64,000 nt of DNA from Vicia villosa (lineage: Eukaryota > Streptophyta > Magnoliopsida > Fabales > Fabaceae): the NCBI RefSeq assembly GCF_029867415.1, contig NW_026705210.1, positions 310,001 through 374,000 on the forward strand, read 5' to 3'. The notes under the pieces are model-generated. The model made no database searches, was not told the origin of the DNA, and saw only the letters and a list, made by a program, of their open reading frames with translations. The position numbers and the translations under genes were made by a program. Positions 32,553-44,413 of this stretch are shown one piece after another; position 1 is the first letter of the stretch, and each line of letters begins with the position of its first letter.

Positions 32553-32738
32553 CTGGACTGCCCTTTCGGTTTTCAATCCAGCGGGATACCCTTTTTTGCC
32601 TAGGCCGCCCTTTCGGGTTTTCGACCTAGCGGGTTATTCTTTTTTGTTTTATCCCTAATTTTTGCCTGGACTTTTCTTTTTTATGTCCACCGGGATACCC
32701 ATTATTGCCTAAGTTACTCTTTCGAGTTTTCAACTTAG
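32553..32738 (-). other. Four-unit hairpin array downstream of Ogre A pol
   Basis: On the minus strand four units follow the pol stop (32749-32747) by 8 nt. Outer stems pair 32738-32732 with 32715-32709 (CTAAGTT/AACTTAG), 32689-32685 with 32671-32667 (TGGAC/GTCCA), 32629-32623 with 32606-32600 (CTAGGTC/GGCCTAG) and 32581-32575 with 32559-32553 (CTGGATT/AGTCCAG). Units 1, 3 and 4 have an inner stem capped by GAAA: CTC/GAG, CCC/GGG and CC/GG. Unit 2 keeps the outer stem but has an A-rich loop. Units are followed by GGCAAAAA-like sequence. Seven of the eight stem variants change on both arms together. Confidence 0.75.
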
Positions 32739-32746
32739 CGGGTCTT

Positions 32747-35700
32747 TTATGCGTAGTATTTTTTAACTGAGTCTGAATTGACTGGAAGCGGAACGTCTTC
32801 TCCATCCATCTTTGTCAGGATTAAAGCACCACCTAAGAATGCTTTCTTCACAATGTATGGTCCCTCATAGTTGGGAGTCCATTTTCCCCTTGGATCGGTA
32901 TGAATTGGCAAGATCTTCCTTACGACCAGGTCACCTGTGTGGAATTCTCGAGGCCGAATCTTCTTCTCATACGCTTTCTTAATTCTCTTTTGATACAAAT
33001 GACCGTGGAAGATAGCAGATAAGCGTTTCTCCTCAATTAGGTTGAGATGGTCAAGCCTCGTTTGAACCCATTCAGTTTCATCAAGTTTGGCATCCATCAA
33101 TACTCTTAACGAAGGAATTTCCACTTCGATGGGAAGTACAGCCTCCATGCCATAGACAAGAGAGAAAGGAATTGCCCCAATTGAAGTGCGAACTGAAGTT
33201 CTATAGCCATGTAGGACGAACGGTAACATCTCATGCCAATCCTTATACGTTCTAACCATTTTCTGGACGATCTTCTTTATGTTCTTGTTAGCAGCTTCGA
33301 CTGCGCCATTCATCTTTGACCGATAGGGTGATGAATTGTGATGTTCAATCTTGAACTCTTCACATAACTCTGTCATCATCTTGTTATTAAGATTGGACCC
33401 ATTATCAGTGATGATTTTGTTTGGAATCCCGTATCGGCATATGATCTCCTTCTTGATGAAGCGAGTGACGACTTGCTTGGTTACGTTATTGTAAGAAGCA
33501 GCTTCAACCCATTTGGTGAAGTAGTCGATAGCAACAAGAATAAATCTGTGTCCATTCGAAGCTTGTGGCTCAATTCGTCCAATCATATCGATGCCCCACA
33601 TGGCAAAGGGCCATGGTGACGTAAGAACATTCAAAGGAGTTGGAGGGACATGAATCCTGTCTGCGTACACTTGGCATTTGTGACACTTTTTCACGTACAC
33701 ATAACAATCACTTTCTATTGTCATCCAATAATATCCTGCTCGCAAGATCTTTTTAGCCATAGAATGTCCACTGGAATGAGTTCCAAAAGATCCCTCGTGA
33801 ATTTCTCGCATGATCAATTCTGCTTCGTGTCTATCCACGCATCTGAGCAAAACTGAATCATAGTTTCTTTTGTACAGGACATCTCCTGACAAGAAGAATT
33901 TGGATGCTAACCTTCGAAGTGTTCGCTTATCGCCAATCGTAGCATCTTCAGGGTACTCTTGCTTCTCGACATACCTTTTGATATCGTAATACCAAGGCTT
34001 TTCATCATATACATCTTCAGTAGAGAGACAATGAGCAGGGAATACATGTGTAGGCTCTTTGTAATGGAGGATCCTTATGTCTGGCGCTTCATTAGGGGAG
34101 CTAACTCTGAACATTGCTGCCAAAGTAGCCAAGGCATCTGCCAACTGGTTTTCTTCTCGGGGAATATGATCGAAGGTGATTTCTTCAAAAGCGGGCAACA
34201 ACTCCAAGATATAGTCCCTATAAGGAACTAAATTGGGGTGTCGCGTCTCCCAATCACCTCTTATTTGATGTATGACCAAGGCAGAATCCCCATAAACTTC
34301 GGGGATCTTAATTCTCATATCAATGGCCGCTTCGAGACCCATCACACAAGCTTCGTATTCTGCCACATTATTCGTGCAATCAAAAAATATTCTGGTTGTG
34401 AAAGGGATATGAGTTTGACGAGGAGAAGTCAAAACTGCCCCAATACCATGGCCCATAGCATTTGATGCACCATCGAACGTGAGAGTCCATCGCTCCCCTG
34501 GTTCGGGTCCTTCGTCATCATCCAGTTTCATGATATCCTCATCAGGAAAGTCAAATTTCATTGACTGGTATTCTTCCAATGGCTGATGAGCAAGATGATC
34601 TGCAAGAACACTTCCTTTGATGGCCTTCTGTGTAACATACTGAATGTCGTACTCTGATAAAAGCATTTGCCATCGTGCTAGTCTTCCTGTAAGAGCCGGT
34701 TTTTCAAAGATGTACTTTATCGGGTCCATTTTGGAGATCAATAAAGTGGTGTGAGTCAACATATACTGCCTCAGTTGGCGAGCGGCCCATACCAAAGCAC
34801 ATCAAGTTTTCTCGAGTAGTGAGTAACGGGATTCCCAATCGGTAAACTTTTTGCTCAGGTAATAAATGGCGCACTCTTTTCGACCAGACTCGTCATGCTG
34901 GCCCAGCACACACCCCATAGATCCTTCAAGCACAGTTAAGTACATAAGAAGCGGTCTCCCAGGAACTGGAGGCATGAGAATTGGTGGCTCTTGGAGGTAC
35001 TGTTTGATCTTTTCGAAGGCTTCTTGACAATGATCATCCCAACGGATATCTTGATTCTTGCGCAGCAGCTTAAAGATGGGTTTGCAAGTGTCAGTGAGAT
35101 GAGAAATGAACCTGGCTATGTAATTCAATCTCCCAAGGAACCCTCGAACTTCTTTTTCATTCTTCGGTGCTGGCATATTCTGTATTGCTCTTACTTTATC
35201 AGGGTCGACCTCAATCCCTCGTTGGCTCACGATGAATCCAAGTAATTTTCCAGATCGCACTCCAAAAGTACACTTATTTGGATTAAGCCTCAACTTAAAT
35301 TTTCGCAGACGAGCAAACAGTTTCTCAAGATATACCAAGTGTTCCTCCTCAGTTTGAGATTTTGCAATCATATCATCGACATATACCTCAATCTCCTTAT
35401 GGATCATGTCATGGAAGAGGGTCACCATTGCTCGTTGATATGTTGCACCGACATTCTTAAGACCAAAAGGCATCACTTTATAACAATACGTACCCCACGG
35501 AGTGGTGAAAGTAGTCTTGGTCATATCTTCAGGAGCCATCTTTATTTGATTATAGCCAGAAAAACCGTCCATGAATGAGAATACAGAATACTGAGCAGTA
35601 TTGTCGACAAGTACATCAATATGAGGCAGAGGGAAATCATCCTTTGGACTTGCCCTATTCAGATCTTGATAGTCGACACACATGCACACCTTTCCGTCCT

Positions 35701-36211
35701 TCTTAAGAACAGGTACGATGTTTGCAATCCAAGGAGGGTATTCACACAGAGACAAGAAACCAGCCTTCAATTGTTTTTCAACTTCCTCCTTGATTTTCAA
35801 AGCCATATCAGGTCGAGTTCTTCGCGGTTTTTGCTTTACAGGCGGACATTCTGTTTGAGCGGTAACCTGTGCATAACGATATCAGTGTCTAAACCAGGCA
35901 TGTCTTCATACGACCAGGCGAAGATGTCAACATATTCTCGAAGTAACTCAATAAACCTTCTCTTTACATTACTCTGCAAAGCGGCACCTATCTTGACTTC
36001 TTTCTTTGCATCTTCTGTACCGAGGTTGATGATTTCTATGGCTTCTTGATGTGGCTGAATAGATTTCTCTTCTTGTCTCAATAGTCTTGCCAATTCCTCG
36101 GGGACTTCACAATCTTCCCCACTATCTTCATCAGCTTGGTCAATTGGATTCTCAAGGATATCAAGACGTGGAACTGTAACATTATCATTTTTGATGGAAT
36201 CCGAGCCGGAT
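32747..36211 (-). pseudogene. Ogre A pol: RT, RNase H, second RNase H, integrase
   Basis: Minus-strand exon 2 starts at 36211 after a predicted intron. Blocks: LARLLRQEEKSIQPHQEAIE, DIFAWSYEDMPGLDTDI, RT with YVDDMIAKS, KCTFGVRSGKLLGF, a first RNase H region (KECAIYYLSKKFTDWESRYS), a second, archaeal-type RNase H (FDGASNAMGHGIGAVL, NVAEYEAC, YGDSALV, ADALA) and integrase (HSSGHSMAKKIL, CHKCQ, GIDMIG, ITDNGSN, NGAVEAANKN). Defects: a one-base deletion near 35850-35860 (frame lost before RPDM) and a TGA at 34804-34802 where element B has TGT. The last 682 codons are intact to the TAA at 32749-32747. Confidence 0.9.
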
Positions 36212-36472
36212 CTGCACGATGGATGATTTATGCTTTAGAATGCAACACATAGAGGAAATGAAAAAAGAAAAAAACTTTGCCATCTATTATTTATTTTTTT
36301 GAAAAAATTTTAAAAAATAAATAAAAATGAAAGAAATGGAGCAGTAATTGTATGCGAAAAATGCGATTTTTATTCATCATTAAACAGACTGAAAGACATG
36401 GGGGCCCCTCTTTATACAAGCTATCAATATGCCTGGGGCGAGACACATAATCTATCAAAACAGGAAAATTAC
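36212..36472 (-). other. Predicted intron in Ogre A gag-pol (261 nt)
   Basis: On the minus strand GTAATTTTCC begins at 36472, inside the last ATG before the gag-pro stop TAA (36471-36469), and GTGCAG ends at 36212. Length 261 is a multiple of 3, and joining completes an Ile codon and continues into the RT frame. A spliced intron at this place is known for Ogre elements; the exact sites here are inferred. Confidence 0.7.
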
Positions 36473-38147
36473 ATCTCCATAAAAGTGACTCTGGGGATGT
36501 CCACTATGGTCCAGTTGTTGAGTTCCTGTCCAGGCGTAGCTTGACAAATGAATTTGGAGAGATCTTCTTCATCATCATCCATGGCGAGAACCTGACCTTC
36601 AGAACTAGTACTGGCGCTGACGAACACCTGAGAGATTGGAGGAATCACCCTCTTCCCAAAAATCATGTTGAACTGAGTAGAAGAGGATGGTTGGTACCCT
36701 AGCCCATGCTTGTCTCGCTTCTCATAGACATCAATCAACTTGCCCCAGGCACCATGTGGAACACCAGCTTCTAGAAAAGCCTTAGCATCATTCAAGGATG
36801 AGAGGGGTGTTCGAGGTTCCCTCTTATTTTCGACCACAGGGAGTTTATCAACTGACACAATCTCCAAGGCTTAAAAAGGTGTCTCTTGTATTTCTCCTTC
36901 CACTTCCACATAACGGTATGTTGCTAGATTATTGACTACCAGATCCTCTTCACCAGTGATTACAACAATTTTGTCGCCCACAACAAATTTCAAACACTGA
37001 TGGAGGGTAGATGTCACGGCTCCAGCAGCGTGGATCCAAGGACGACCCAAGAGGCAAGTGTACGAAGAACGAATATCCATGACATAAAAGGCAATGTAGA
37101 ATGTGTGAGGACCAATCTTGACGGGCAAATCAATCTCCCCTTCTACGGACCTTCTAGAACCATCAAATGCTCTGACGCTCATAGTGCACGGTCTCATCAT
37201 AACCCAATCCATACTCAGCTTGAACAGAGTAGCCTTGGGCATCACATTAAGGGAAGACCCTGTATCGATCAGAACTCGAGATAAAACAGTATCCAAGCAC
37301 TTCATGGAGATATGTAATGCTTTGTTATGTGCTCTACCCTCAGGTGGAAGTTCCACATCACAAAAACCCAAACAATTACCAGCAGCAATATTGGTTACAA
37401 CCCCTTCAAACTGTGGCACAGTAATGTCTTGAGTTACATGAGCGGAAGCCAGAACTTTCATTAGAGCATCACGGTGAGCTTCTGAGTGCACCAAAAGGGA
37501 TAAGATGGAAATCTTAGCTTGAGTTTGGTCAAGCTGATCAATCACCTTGTAATCACTTTTCTTTATAATTCTCAGAAGTTGTTCAGCGTCTTGTGCAGTA
37601 CGGAGCTCAGGAGGATCAACGGCAACCTATTTCCCTTTAGTCTGAGCGTTAACATCCTTGTTAGTCTCTTTGGGAGGCGGAGGTGGGGCGGCAAAGATTC
37701 GGCCACTTCGAGTGATGCCACTAGTCCCAGCGATATTAGTGACATTCGAATTACCCACTGGAGGACAATCATACTTTTTTCCTCGAATATACACAGCATT
37801 ATAACTCCAAGGAACAGCCTTAGAATCAACCAACGAAGAGGGAGCAGGAGATGGAGTCTGAGGAGCTTGGGGACGGATGACCAGAGGAGTATTCGGAGTC
37901 TGAATAACCAATGGAGTACGCGGAGTTTGAATAATCAAAGGAGTGCTTTGGGCCTTTGTCATATCAGCAGGATAGTAAGGAATCTCTAGAACAGCCACCT
38001 CTTCATCAGGAATAACTCTTTCCACTCTAATGACATCTTCATCCATAAGCTTTTGAATCTCATCCTTCAACCTGGCACATTCCTCTGGATTAGAAGAACA
38101 TTGTAAACAGAAGTCATGTAGTTCACACAAAACCCCTTGTTGCACGA
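36473..38147 (-). pseudogene. Ogre A gag (C-terminal part) and protease
   Basis: The frame enters from element B's insertion point at 38147, inside the gag zinc-like segment (CELHDFCLQC ... CARLKDEIQKLMDED). It continues through a Pro-rich repeat (TPLVIQTPRTPLVIQTPNTP), a TAG at 37629-37627 and the protease with LIDTGSSLNVMP, LLGRPWIH and AGAVTSTLHQ. A TAA at 36873-36871 interrupts the tail (TPF*ALEIVSVD). The end NWTIVDIPRVTFMEM runs into the intron. Both stops fit CAG/CAA to TAG/TAA. The triplicated tail of element B is missing. Confidence 0.85.
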
Positions 38148-41100
38148 TGTTATACCCCAAAATTTGCCCGCATCTTTTTTCAAGAAAACTCCAATCTGAA
38201 AATTAAGAGTCTCATATAATCATGGATTTTTATTTCAACAAATATCCTGACATATGAAATACTTAGTTTTTAGAATTTTTCTTATACAGTAATTTGGCTT
38301 GCAGTTGAATTTATTCTTACGCAAACGCCAAATACTGTTTATTACTTCACACATGCTATTTATTTATTTACAGATAAATAGTACTGACACAATTGGTACA
38401 GAGTTAAAATCTTTTTGCAGGCGCAGAATCAGGAAACTCAGACTGTACTGGTAACAGTATATTAATTATTTATTATGTCTATGTTTTTTTAACAAGTCAT
38501 GTAAATAAACTTTCATTTTTCACATAAAACAAAAAAAAAAACAACAAAAAAGAAAATTAACTTTGACTGTTGATTTTTCACTCTAACTGCTACGTCAATA
38601 CCTGAACAGTCAGTTGACAGCCAAACTGCTGGCAGTACAATTCTCAGTGTTTTGTACCATCAATCAAATCAATCTTTCACAATTCAAAATTCCAATATTT
38701 TTGTGCTAGAAGTCTTCTGAATATCACGCGATTAGCAGAAACTCAGCACTGCACAAAAATCAGGTACGCTTAACTGTCTCTTATACAAACAGTCCCTAAT
38801 CAAGGTTTTTCTTGTTTTTACAGGAGAAACAAGTTTTTGAGACCTCAAATGGATTCCATGCACATCCATATATCTCAAAGTACCATCATACAAATTTTCA
38901 AACTTCAATTCACTCAGACGCACCGTCAGCAGCTCAAACAGTCAACAGACGACCCGTTTGACCAAAAAGTCAACAGACAGTCAAAAATGAAATTTTTTGT
39001 GAAAGTCCATATTTTGTCAAAGGATTCATCATTTGATCATTGGATGATCATAATTCATCAAGGAAAGATCAAAAATCAACAAAACCCTAAGATTCAAAAT
39101 TAGGGTTTTTGCCAAAAAAGTCAACTCAACTTTGACTGATCATAACTCCCTCATCCTTCATCCAAAAAATTCAAACCAAAGCTCATTTTGAAGGAAATTC
39201 AATTATCTTTCAAATGCAATTGATCCCATGGTCATTGCATTCACCATTTGAAAAATATGACCAAAGACATTACAGGTCATTTTCAAAGTCAACAAAAAGA
39301 CACTTTTTTCAAAAGGACACACAAGGAGCATCAAAAATCATTTTGACATGAGACCAAAGACATTGGTTAGAGGACTCTTTGAGGTTTCCAAAAAGTGCAA
39401 GAACTCCTTCATATGACAAAAATTGAGAGATTTACACCTTGTTGAAGTTGGCTAAATTTTGGAAAATGCATAAAACCAACATTGCTCAAAAATGCATTTT
39501 TTCCAAATGGGGCCAAGTTTTCATGGTTCAAACATCATTACCATAATGTTATGGGCCTCCCACGACCAAGACCAAGCCCATAACATTTTTTTCTCCATTT
39601 TTGATTTAATTTTATCATTTAAGATTAAATTAAAAAAGAAAAAAAGGAAGGATAAAGCATAGCTTATTTTCTAAGCTAAAGCCTCCACATGTGACTTAAT
39701 TATGCAGCAAGGAAGACCTAGGGCAAGAGGTGTGGAAAGATCAAGCAATGTTTGCTTAAATTTTAAGCTTGAAAAGTCAAAAATTCCACAAAGCCAATCA
39801 ATGCTTCTAGCTTAGAATTTAAGCACATCTTGGCTTATAAATAGGCTAGAATATTTCAGTAACAAAGGAGGACAGAATTCAGAATCAAACTCTTGCTTGT
39901 AACACACTTGTAACATCTTAAAATATTCAAAGAATTTTGAAATTCGAATTCTAAGTTTAAGCTAGTTTCAATACAAAATAAACACTCAAACACGTTCCTT
40001 GAACTTCACTGAACCTATCCAGATCATTTGCAAGCTTTGAAACTCATTGAATCAAGCACTACAGGTCACGATTTGTTCAAACTAAAACTGACTCATAGCT
40101 CATAACACACGCATATCTAGCACGATGTAGACATATATTTGAACTTGGTGTGGTGTGTAGATCATTTCTGGAACTTTAATTGAGTTTTAGACGCTTACAC
40201 ACGAAGTTACCATTCTAGGGTTCATAATCTCAAAATTAGGGCTTTCTGAAATAGGCAAAATTAGAGGTTCTAAGTGGTACCATTGAGTTCGTATGGATCA
40301 GACGAATCAAATGGATAGGTCGCGCCAAATTTATTTTTACGTTTGACCCTATTCGCTATTTTGCAGGTTTAGGAAGTACCAATTACAGCGCTTTTCTCAT
40401 AAAAGCGCTATTAAAAGTCTTGTCTGGAGGTTGAAGACGAAGACGTGTCACCCCCTATTGGTTCTGACGCGCGCGTTTTTTTTTTAAATATAACCCTTGG
40501 TTTCAGTGTTTGCAGGCGCGTCATAAGTGATGTTCCCTCACCATCTGGGCCATTTGATCTCATTTAATGGCTCATCCAACGCACCAGATCAAGCAATCCA
40601 TACCATGGACTCACATGCATACCACACATGATCATGTATCCTTTTATTTTCTATTTTATTTTAATTTTCTTTACAAAATCAATTAAAAATAGTTTTAAAA
40701 ATCCAAAAAATACACAAAAAATATTTTTAGACTTCTAAAATAATATATTATTTTCTGAAATAAAAATATTTTTTTTTTCTTCATAATTTCAATATTTTGT
40801 ATAATTAATTAGTATATATTTATATATTTGCTTTTTAATTATTCTAACCAATCAAAAAATCATAAAAAAATTGTTCTTTATATTAAATATTGTTTATATA
40901 TATTATAAACTAATTTTGTACATATTTTGAATAATTTTCTCTTTAAGTTTTAATTATTTATGTAATTATTTGCATAATTATGTTTAAATTAACTTAAATC
41001 AATTTCAAATCCATTCCAAAAATTCCAAAAAAATTAGTTTTGTTTTAAAATTAATTGACAAATATTTTGTACATATTTTAAACTTAATTTCTAGGTTTAA

Positions 41101-42120
41101 ATCTATTTTCATCTTTTTTCTTCATTTTAATTTAATTAATCATGCATTAATTATAATTAAAATCAATCATAAACAAAATCCAAAAACATGCCTTTTATTT
41201 TTCTTGCAATTTAAATTCCTAGATAAATGTATAGGATGTCAAATTCATGTAAATAGGCTAGTTTACATTTCCTGCACAATCGATGTAATAGCGTAGATTT
41301 ACTTTCCGCACTTTACATTTCCGCATTTTAATTTCCAGCAAATATAAACTGCGTGTATGTCAAAGATAAAATTGAACCGTTAGATCACTAACTTCAAAGA
41401 TAAAATATCTGAATACAAACACAATCACACTTGCACCTCTTAAGGTAATCCCTTCTCATTCTTTTCAAAATCAAAGTCAAAATTCTACTATTTTGAGTAC
41501 AAAATCGAACCTTGCGTTTATATCCGGTGAAAGGATAGATTTTTAAAGGGAATAGGATAAAGACCTTACAACTCAGGGTAGACCTCCTAGTTTGCTTGCT
41601 CAAATCAAAACAAACAAAATTCTCATACACTGTTGTTTTTCAAAACAAAACTTTCCAAAAAGACAATACTTTGTATACATCCAAACACGGATTATTACAA
41701 AGTTAACGTTCTTTTCAAAACATCTTTCGAAAGATAAACAAGCATTTTGTATACATCCACACACGGATCATTACAAAATTCAATTTACAAAAGTATTTGA
41801 AACCACATATGAGCATTCTAAAGCAATTGAAAAGTGATCGAAAAACAAGTGAGCTAAGCAAACTTAAGAGCCCATGGATAACCATGGATACAAAGGGTGC
41901 TAACACCTTCCCTTTGTATAACCTACCCCCTTACCCAGAATTTCTTAAAGGTCTTTTTTTCTGTTTCTTTTATAAACCTTTCCTTAATTGGATAAAATAA
42001 AAGGTCGGTGGCGACTCTGTGAATTTTCAAAATGCGAAAGCATTAAGCGATAAAAAAGAGTCAGTTCACGTATCTCTCCAGAACAGAGGTATGGCCCGGG
42101 ATAAAAAACGGAGGTCCACA
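38148..42120 (+). repeat. First LTR of Ogre B (3973 bp)
   Basis: Starts TGTTATACCCC and ends GGTCCACA, four bases before the PBS. TATA box at 39836-39843, so U3 is about 1.7 kb and R-U5 about 2.25 kb. Contains a 12-bp inverted repeat (39545-39556/39576-39587), a 9-bp hairpin (40387-40409) and an AT-rich block (40660-41180). Differs from the second LTR by about 1% by eye. Confidence 0.92.
39836..39843 (+). promoter_or_regulatory. TATA box in first Ogre B LTR
   Basis: TATAAATA in TTGGCTTATAAATAGGC; transcription would start roughly 30 bp downstream. The same box is at 56108-56115 in the second LTR. Confidence 0.65.
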
Positions 42121-42124
42121 GAAC

Positions 42125-42141
42125 TGGCGACTCTGCTGGGG
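42125..42141 (+). promoter_or_regulatory. Primer-binding site of Ogre B
   Basis: TGGCGACTCTGCTGGGG begins 4 nt after the LTR. Its complement ends in CCA; the PBS of Ogre elements is reported as matching tRNA-Arg. A similar TGGCGACTCTGTG lies 116 bp upstream inside the LTR (42009-42021). Confidence 0.85.
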
Positions 42142-42794
42142 AGATACTTTCAAAAAACAAAATGTTTTCAAAAGGGGTTACCTTAAGAGAATAGGTCGAT
42201 GTTTTCAATTGTTTGACTTGATTGCTCTATTTTTCAAAGGTTTGTTTGGGTATTTTGCTTGTGTGAAAGATTCTAACCCGAATCTCGAGATACCTTAAGT
42301 ATATGACAATAGACCAAGGAAACTGTACGGCATGTACCGATACGGTTGATCTGGTAGTCATCGTTAGTGCGATACTTTGGTTTATACTGATGTCCCTTGA
42401 AAACGATCAAGGAGTATATTAGGCTTCCGAAATGTCATTAAACACTAATTTGTCTTAGAACCTTTTTAGTTGAACTTGACTTGTGGCCTATTAAGTGGCT
42501 AGCTTTGAAATTGATCGAAGTTAGTTATCCTCGAGGAATATTTTGATCGGCCGCTCGAGCGCCGCATTAAGATGTTACTTCCAAGGATCATAGAACCCGA
42601 ATACTATTCTAGGACAGGTTTTAACCAACTCAGCTTCAGTGGGGAGGGTATCACCTATCAGCTCCATGCAAGCCTTTAAACCTAAGGCTATTGTTTGATT
42701 TGTCTTTGTGTGCCACATGTTTGCATCATAAGCATATCATTTTTTGCACCAAACACTTCAAGGATCAAAGAGTTTACCTTTGTTTTTGCAGGTA
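42142..42794 (+). other. 5' leader of Ogre B
   Basis: Non-coding leader between the PBS and ORF1. It ends TTTGTTTTTGCAGGTA directly before the ORF1 ATG, a sequence that looks like a 3' splice site. Confidence 0.6.
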
Positions 42795-44138
42795 ATGGCT
42801 CCCGCCACCAAAGATTACATCCGAATCAACATCTCAACGGTACCATCTGAACTAAAAGACTTAGTGTCAGAATTCCCCAAGAATGTTCAATTCACCGAAA
42901 GGCATGGTCACCTACTCCATTTGGTTACCTCAAAATTTGAAGAAGACATGATACGGGTCCTGTTCCAGTTCTTTGACCCCGAACATCATTGCTTTACCTT
43001 TCCTGATTACCAGTTGGTACCCACTTTGGAAGAATTCTCTGAACTAATGGGATTGCCTGTTCGAAATCAATTACCTTTCACTGGTTTAGAAAGGATTCCG
43101 AAGCCTGAAGTCATTGCTGCTGCTTTACATCTACGAAAATCAGAAATCGAGTCCAATTGGGAAACAAAGAGTGGAGTTAAGGGTTTGCTTACCAAGTTCT
43201 TATTGGAAAAGGCTCGACTACTGCTAGAAAACAAAAGTTATCCAGCTTTTGAGGAGGTTATGGCCCTTTTGATATATGGGTTGGTTTTATTCCCAAATCC
43301 CGACCAGTTCATAAGTGTACACATCATCAACCTTTTCCTAACCCGTAACCCGGTACCAACATTACTGGGAGACATTCTACATTCTCTACACACTCGTACC
43401 ATGAAGAAACGAGGAACTCTCATGTGCTGTATACCACTACTGGCTAGGTGGTTTACATTTCATCTTCCCCGATCAGTGTTGAGAAATGAACAAAGAATGC
43501 AATGGTCTCGCAGGATTATGTCTTTGTCTCATTCAGATATCCGGTGGAACAACTTCTTTCAAAGAGACATTACTATCATTGATCATTGTGGAGAGTACCC
43601 TAATGTGCCACTCCTTGGCATCAAAGGAGGCATCACTTACAATCCCTCTTTAGCTCTACGCCAATTCGGATATGCAAGGAGCAACGGTCCTCATGACATG
43701 ATTATCCATGGCATTGTGTTTGATTACGAGAATGATTCTCATAGACACCGACGAAGGTTCATACATGCATGGGACAGTGTCTATAGAATAGAAAGCAAAA
43801 CTTTGGGGCAATGGAATTCTATTCCTATGGAACCTTACCTCAGATGGGTCCGCACTCATGCTCAGAAACTCCTTATGCCATATCCCGCTGTTCTACCTGT
43901 GACTATTGAACCAGAGGTCGAAGGATATGAACCTCAAGTTATTCTACACCCGGATATGCCAACTGACCTAGAAGAGTTGCAAAAATCTTGGGTTCAACTC
44001 AAAGAGGAAAGAGACACCTTCAAAGCATACTGTCAAGACTATGAAAGAAGGATATTGGAGCTCACCGGACAGCTTCAAGAAGAACAGCAGATCAACACAT
44101 TCCTAGGGGCAAAGAGAAAGCGTCCGCGGGAGACCTGA
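42795..44138 (+). CDS. Ogre ORF1 protein (unknown function)
   Basis: 447 codons from ATG 42795 (MAPATKDYIRIN) to TGA 44136-44138. An upstream extension of the frame has no ATG, so this start is chosen. Position between PBS and gag identifies it as the ORF1 that sets Ogre apart from most gypsy elements. The segment CFTFPDYQLVPTLEEFSELM resembles the plant-mobile-domain style of sequence (family relation inferred). Residues about 395-440 are rich in E, Q, L and R with heptad spacing and probably form a coiled coil; the end KRKRPRET is a basic, NLS-like cluster. No catalytic motif is visible. The copy in the second body differs mainly by one nonsense change. Confidence 0.85.
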   Translation: MAPATKDYIRINISTVPSELKDLVSEFPKNVQFTERHGHLLHLVTSKFEEDMIRVLFQFFDPEHHCFTFPDYQLVPTLEEFSELMGLPVRNQLPFTGLERIPKPEVIAAALHLRKSEIESNWETKSGVKGLLTKFLLEKARLLLENKSYPAFEEVMALLIYGLVLFPNPDQFISVHIINLFLTRNPVPTLLGDILHSLHTRTMKKRGTLMCCIPLLARWFTFHLPRSVLRNEQRMQWSRRIMSLSHSDIRWNNFFQRDITIIDHCGEYPNVPLLGIKGGITYNPSLALRQFGYARSNGPHDMIIHGIVFDYENDSHRHRRRFIHAWDSVYRIESKTLGQWNSIPMEPYLRWVRTHAQKLLMPYPAVLPVTIEPEVEGYEPQVILHPDMPTDLEELQKSWVQLKEERDTFKAYCQDYERRILELTGQLQEEQQINTFLGAKRKRPRET

Positions 44139-44413
44139 AGGATCATTTATTTTATTTCTGTCTTGTAAGCCCAAATGAGGCAAAGAAAAAAGAAGCAAAA
44201 AAAAATAAAGAAATAAATTGATTAACTAACATTTGTTTCTTCTTTAACAAATCTAAACTCTAAGATCCTTGAAACATTGCACACACATTTCACTTCATGC
44301 ATTGCATATACATTTCATACATTGCATACACATGGCATCCAGTCATACACATTGCATAACAGGTTCACATGACGGATTTCTCATCTTCTCGCTGTTTATT
44401 TCAGTCAGAAGAG
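44139..44413 (+). other. ORF1-gag spacer
   Basis: Non-coding, with an A-rich start and repeated CATTGCAT(A)/CATTTCAT words. It ends CTGTTTATTTCAG about 10 nt before the gag ATG, which could serve as a 3' splice site. Confidence 0.55.

Larger units (their letters stand above)
27691..38147 (-). mobile_element. Ogre-like Ty3/gypsy element A (3' part, decayed)
   Basis: On the minus strand: C-terminal half of gag with protease, a predicted intron, RT / RNase H / archaeal-type RNase H / integrase, a hairpin array, a 3' UTR with minisatellite, a polypurine tract and a 2.8-kb LTR. The 5' part is missing because element B inserted at 38147/38148 in gag; the rest should lie right of the window. It has three nonsense codons and one single-base frameshift in coding regions. 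The RT-RNase H-second RNase H-integrase order and the intron mark the Ogre/Tat lineage. Confidence 0.9.

Noticed and set aside
33650..37989. Plus-strand open frames of 60-156 codons
   Set aside because: They are shadows of the minus-strand Ogre A coding sequence.
41394..42208. Several 60-80 codon frames in the Ogre B LTR, repeated at 57665-58478
   Set aside because: They are duplicated only because the LTR is duplicated; they overlap on both strands and lack domains.
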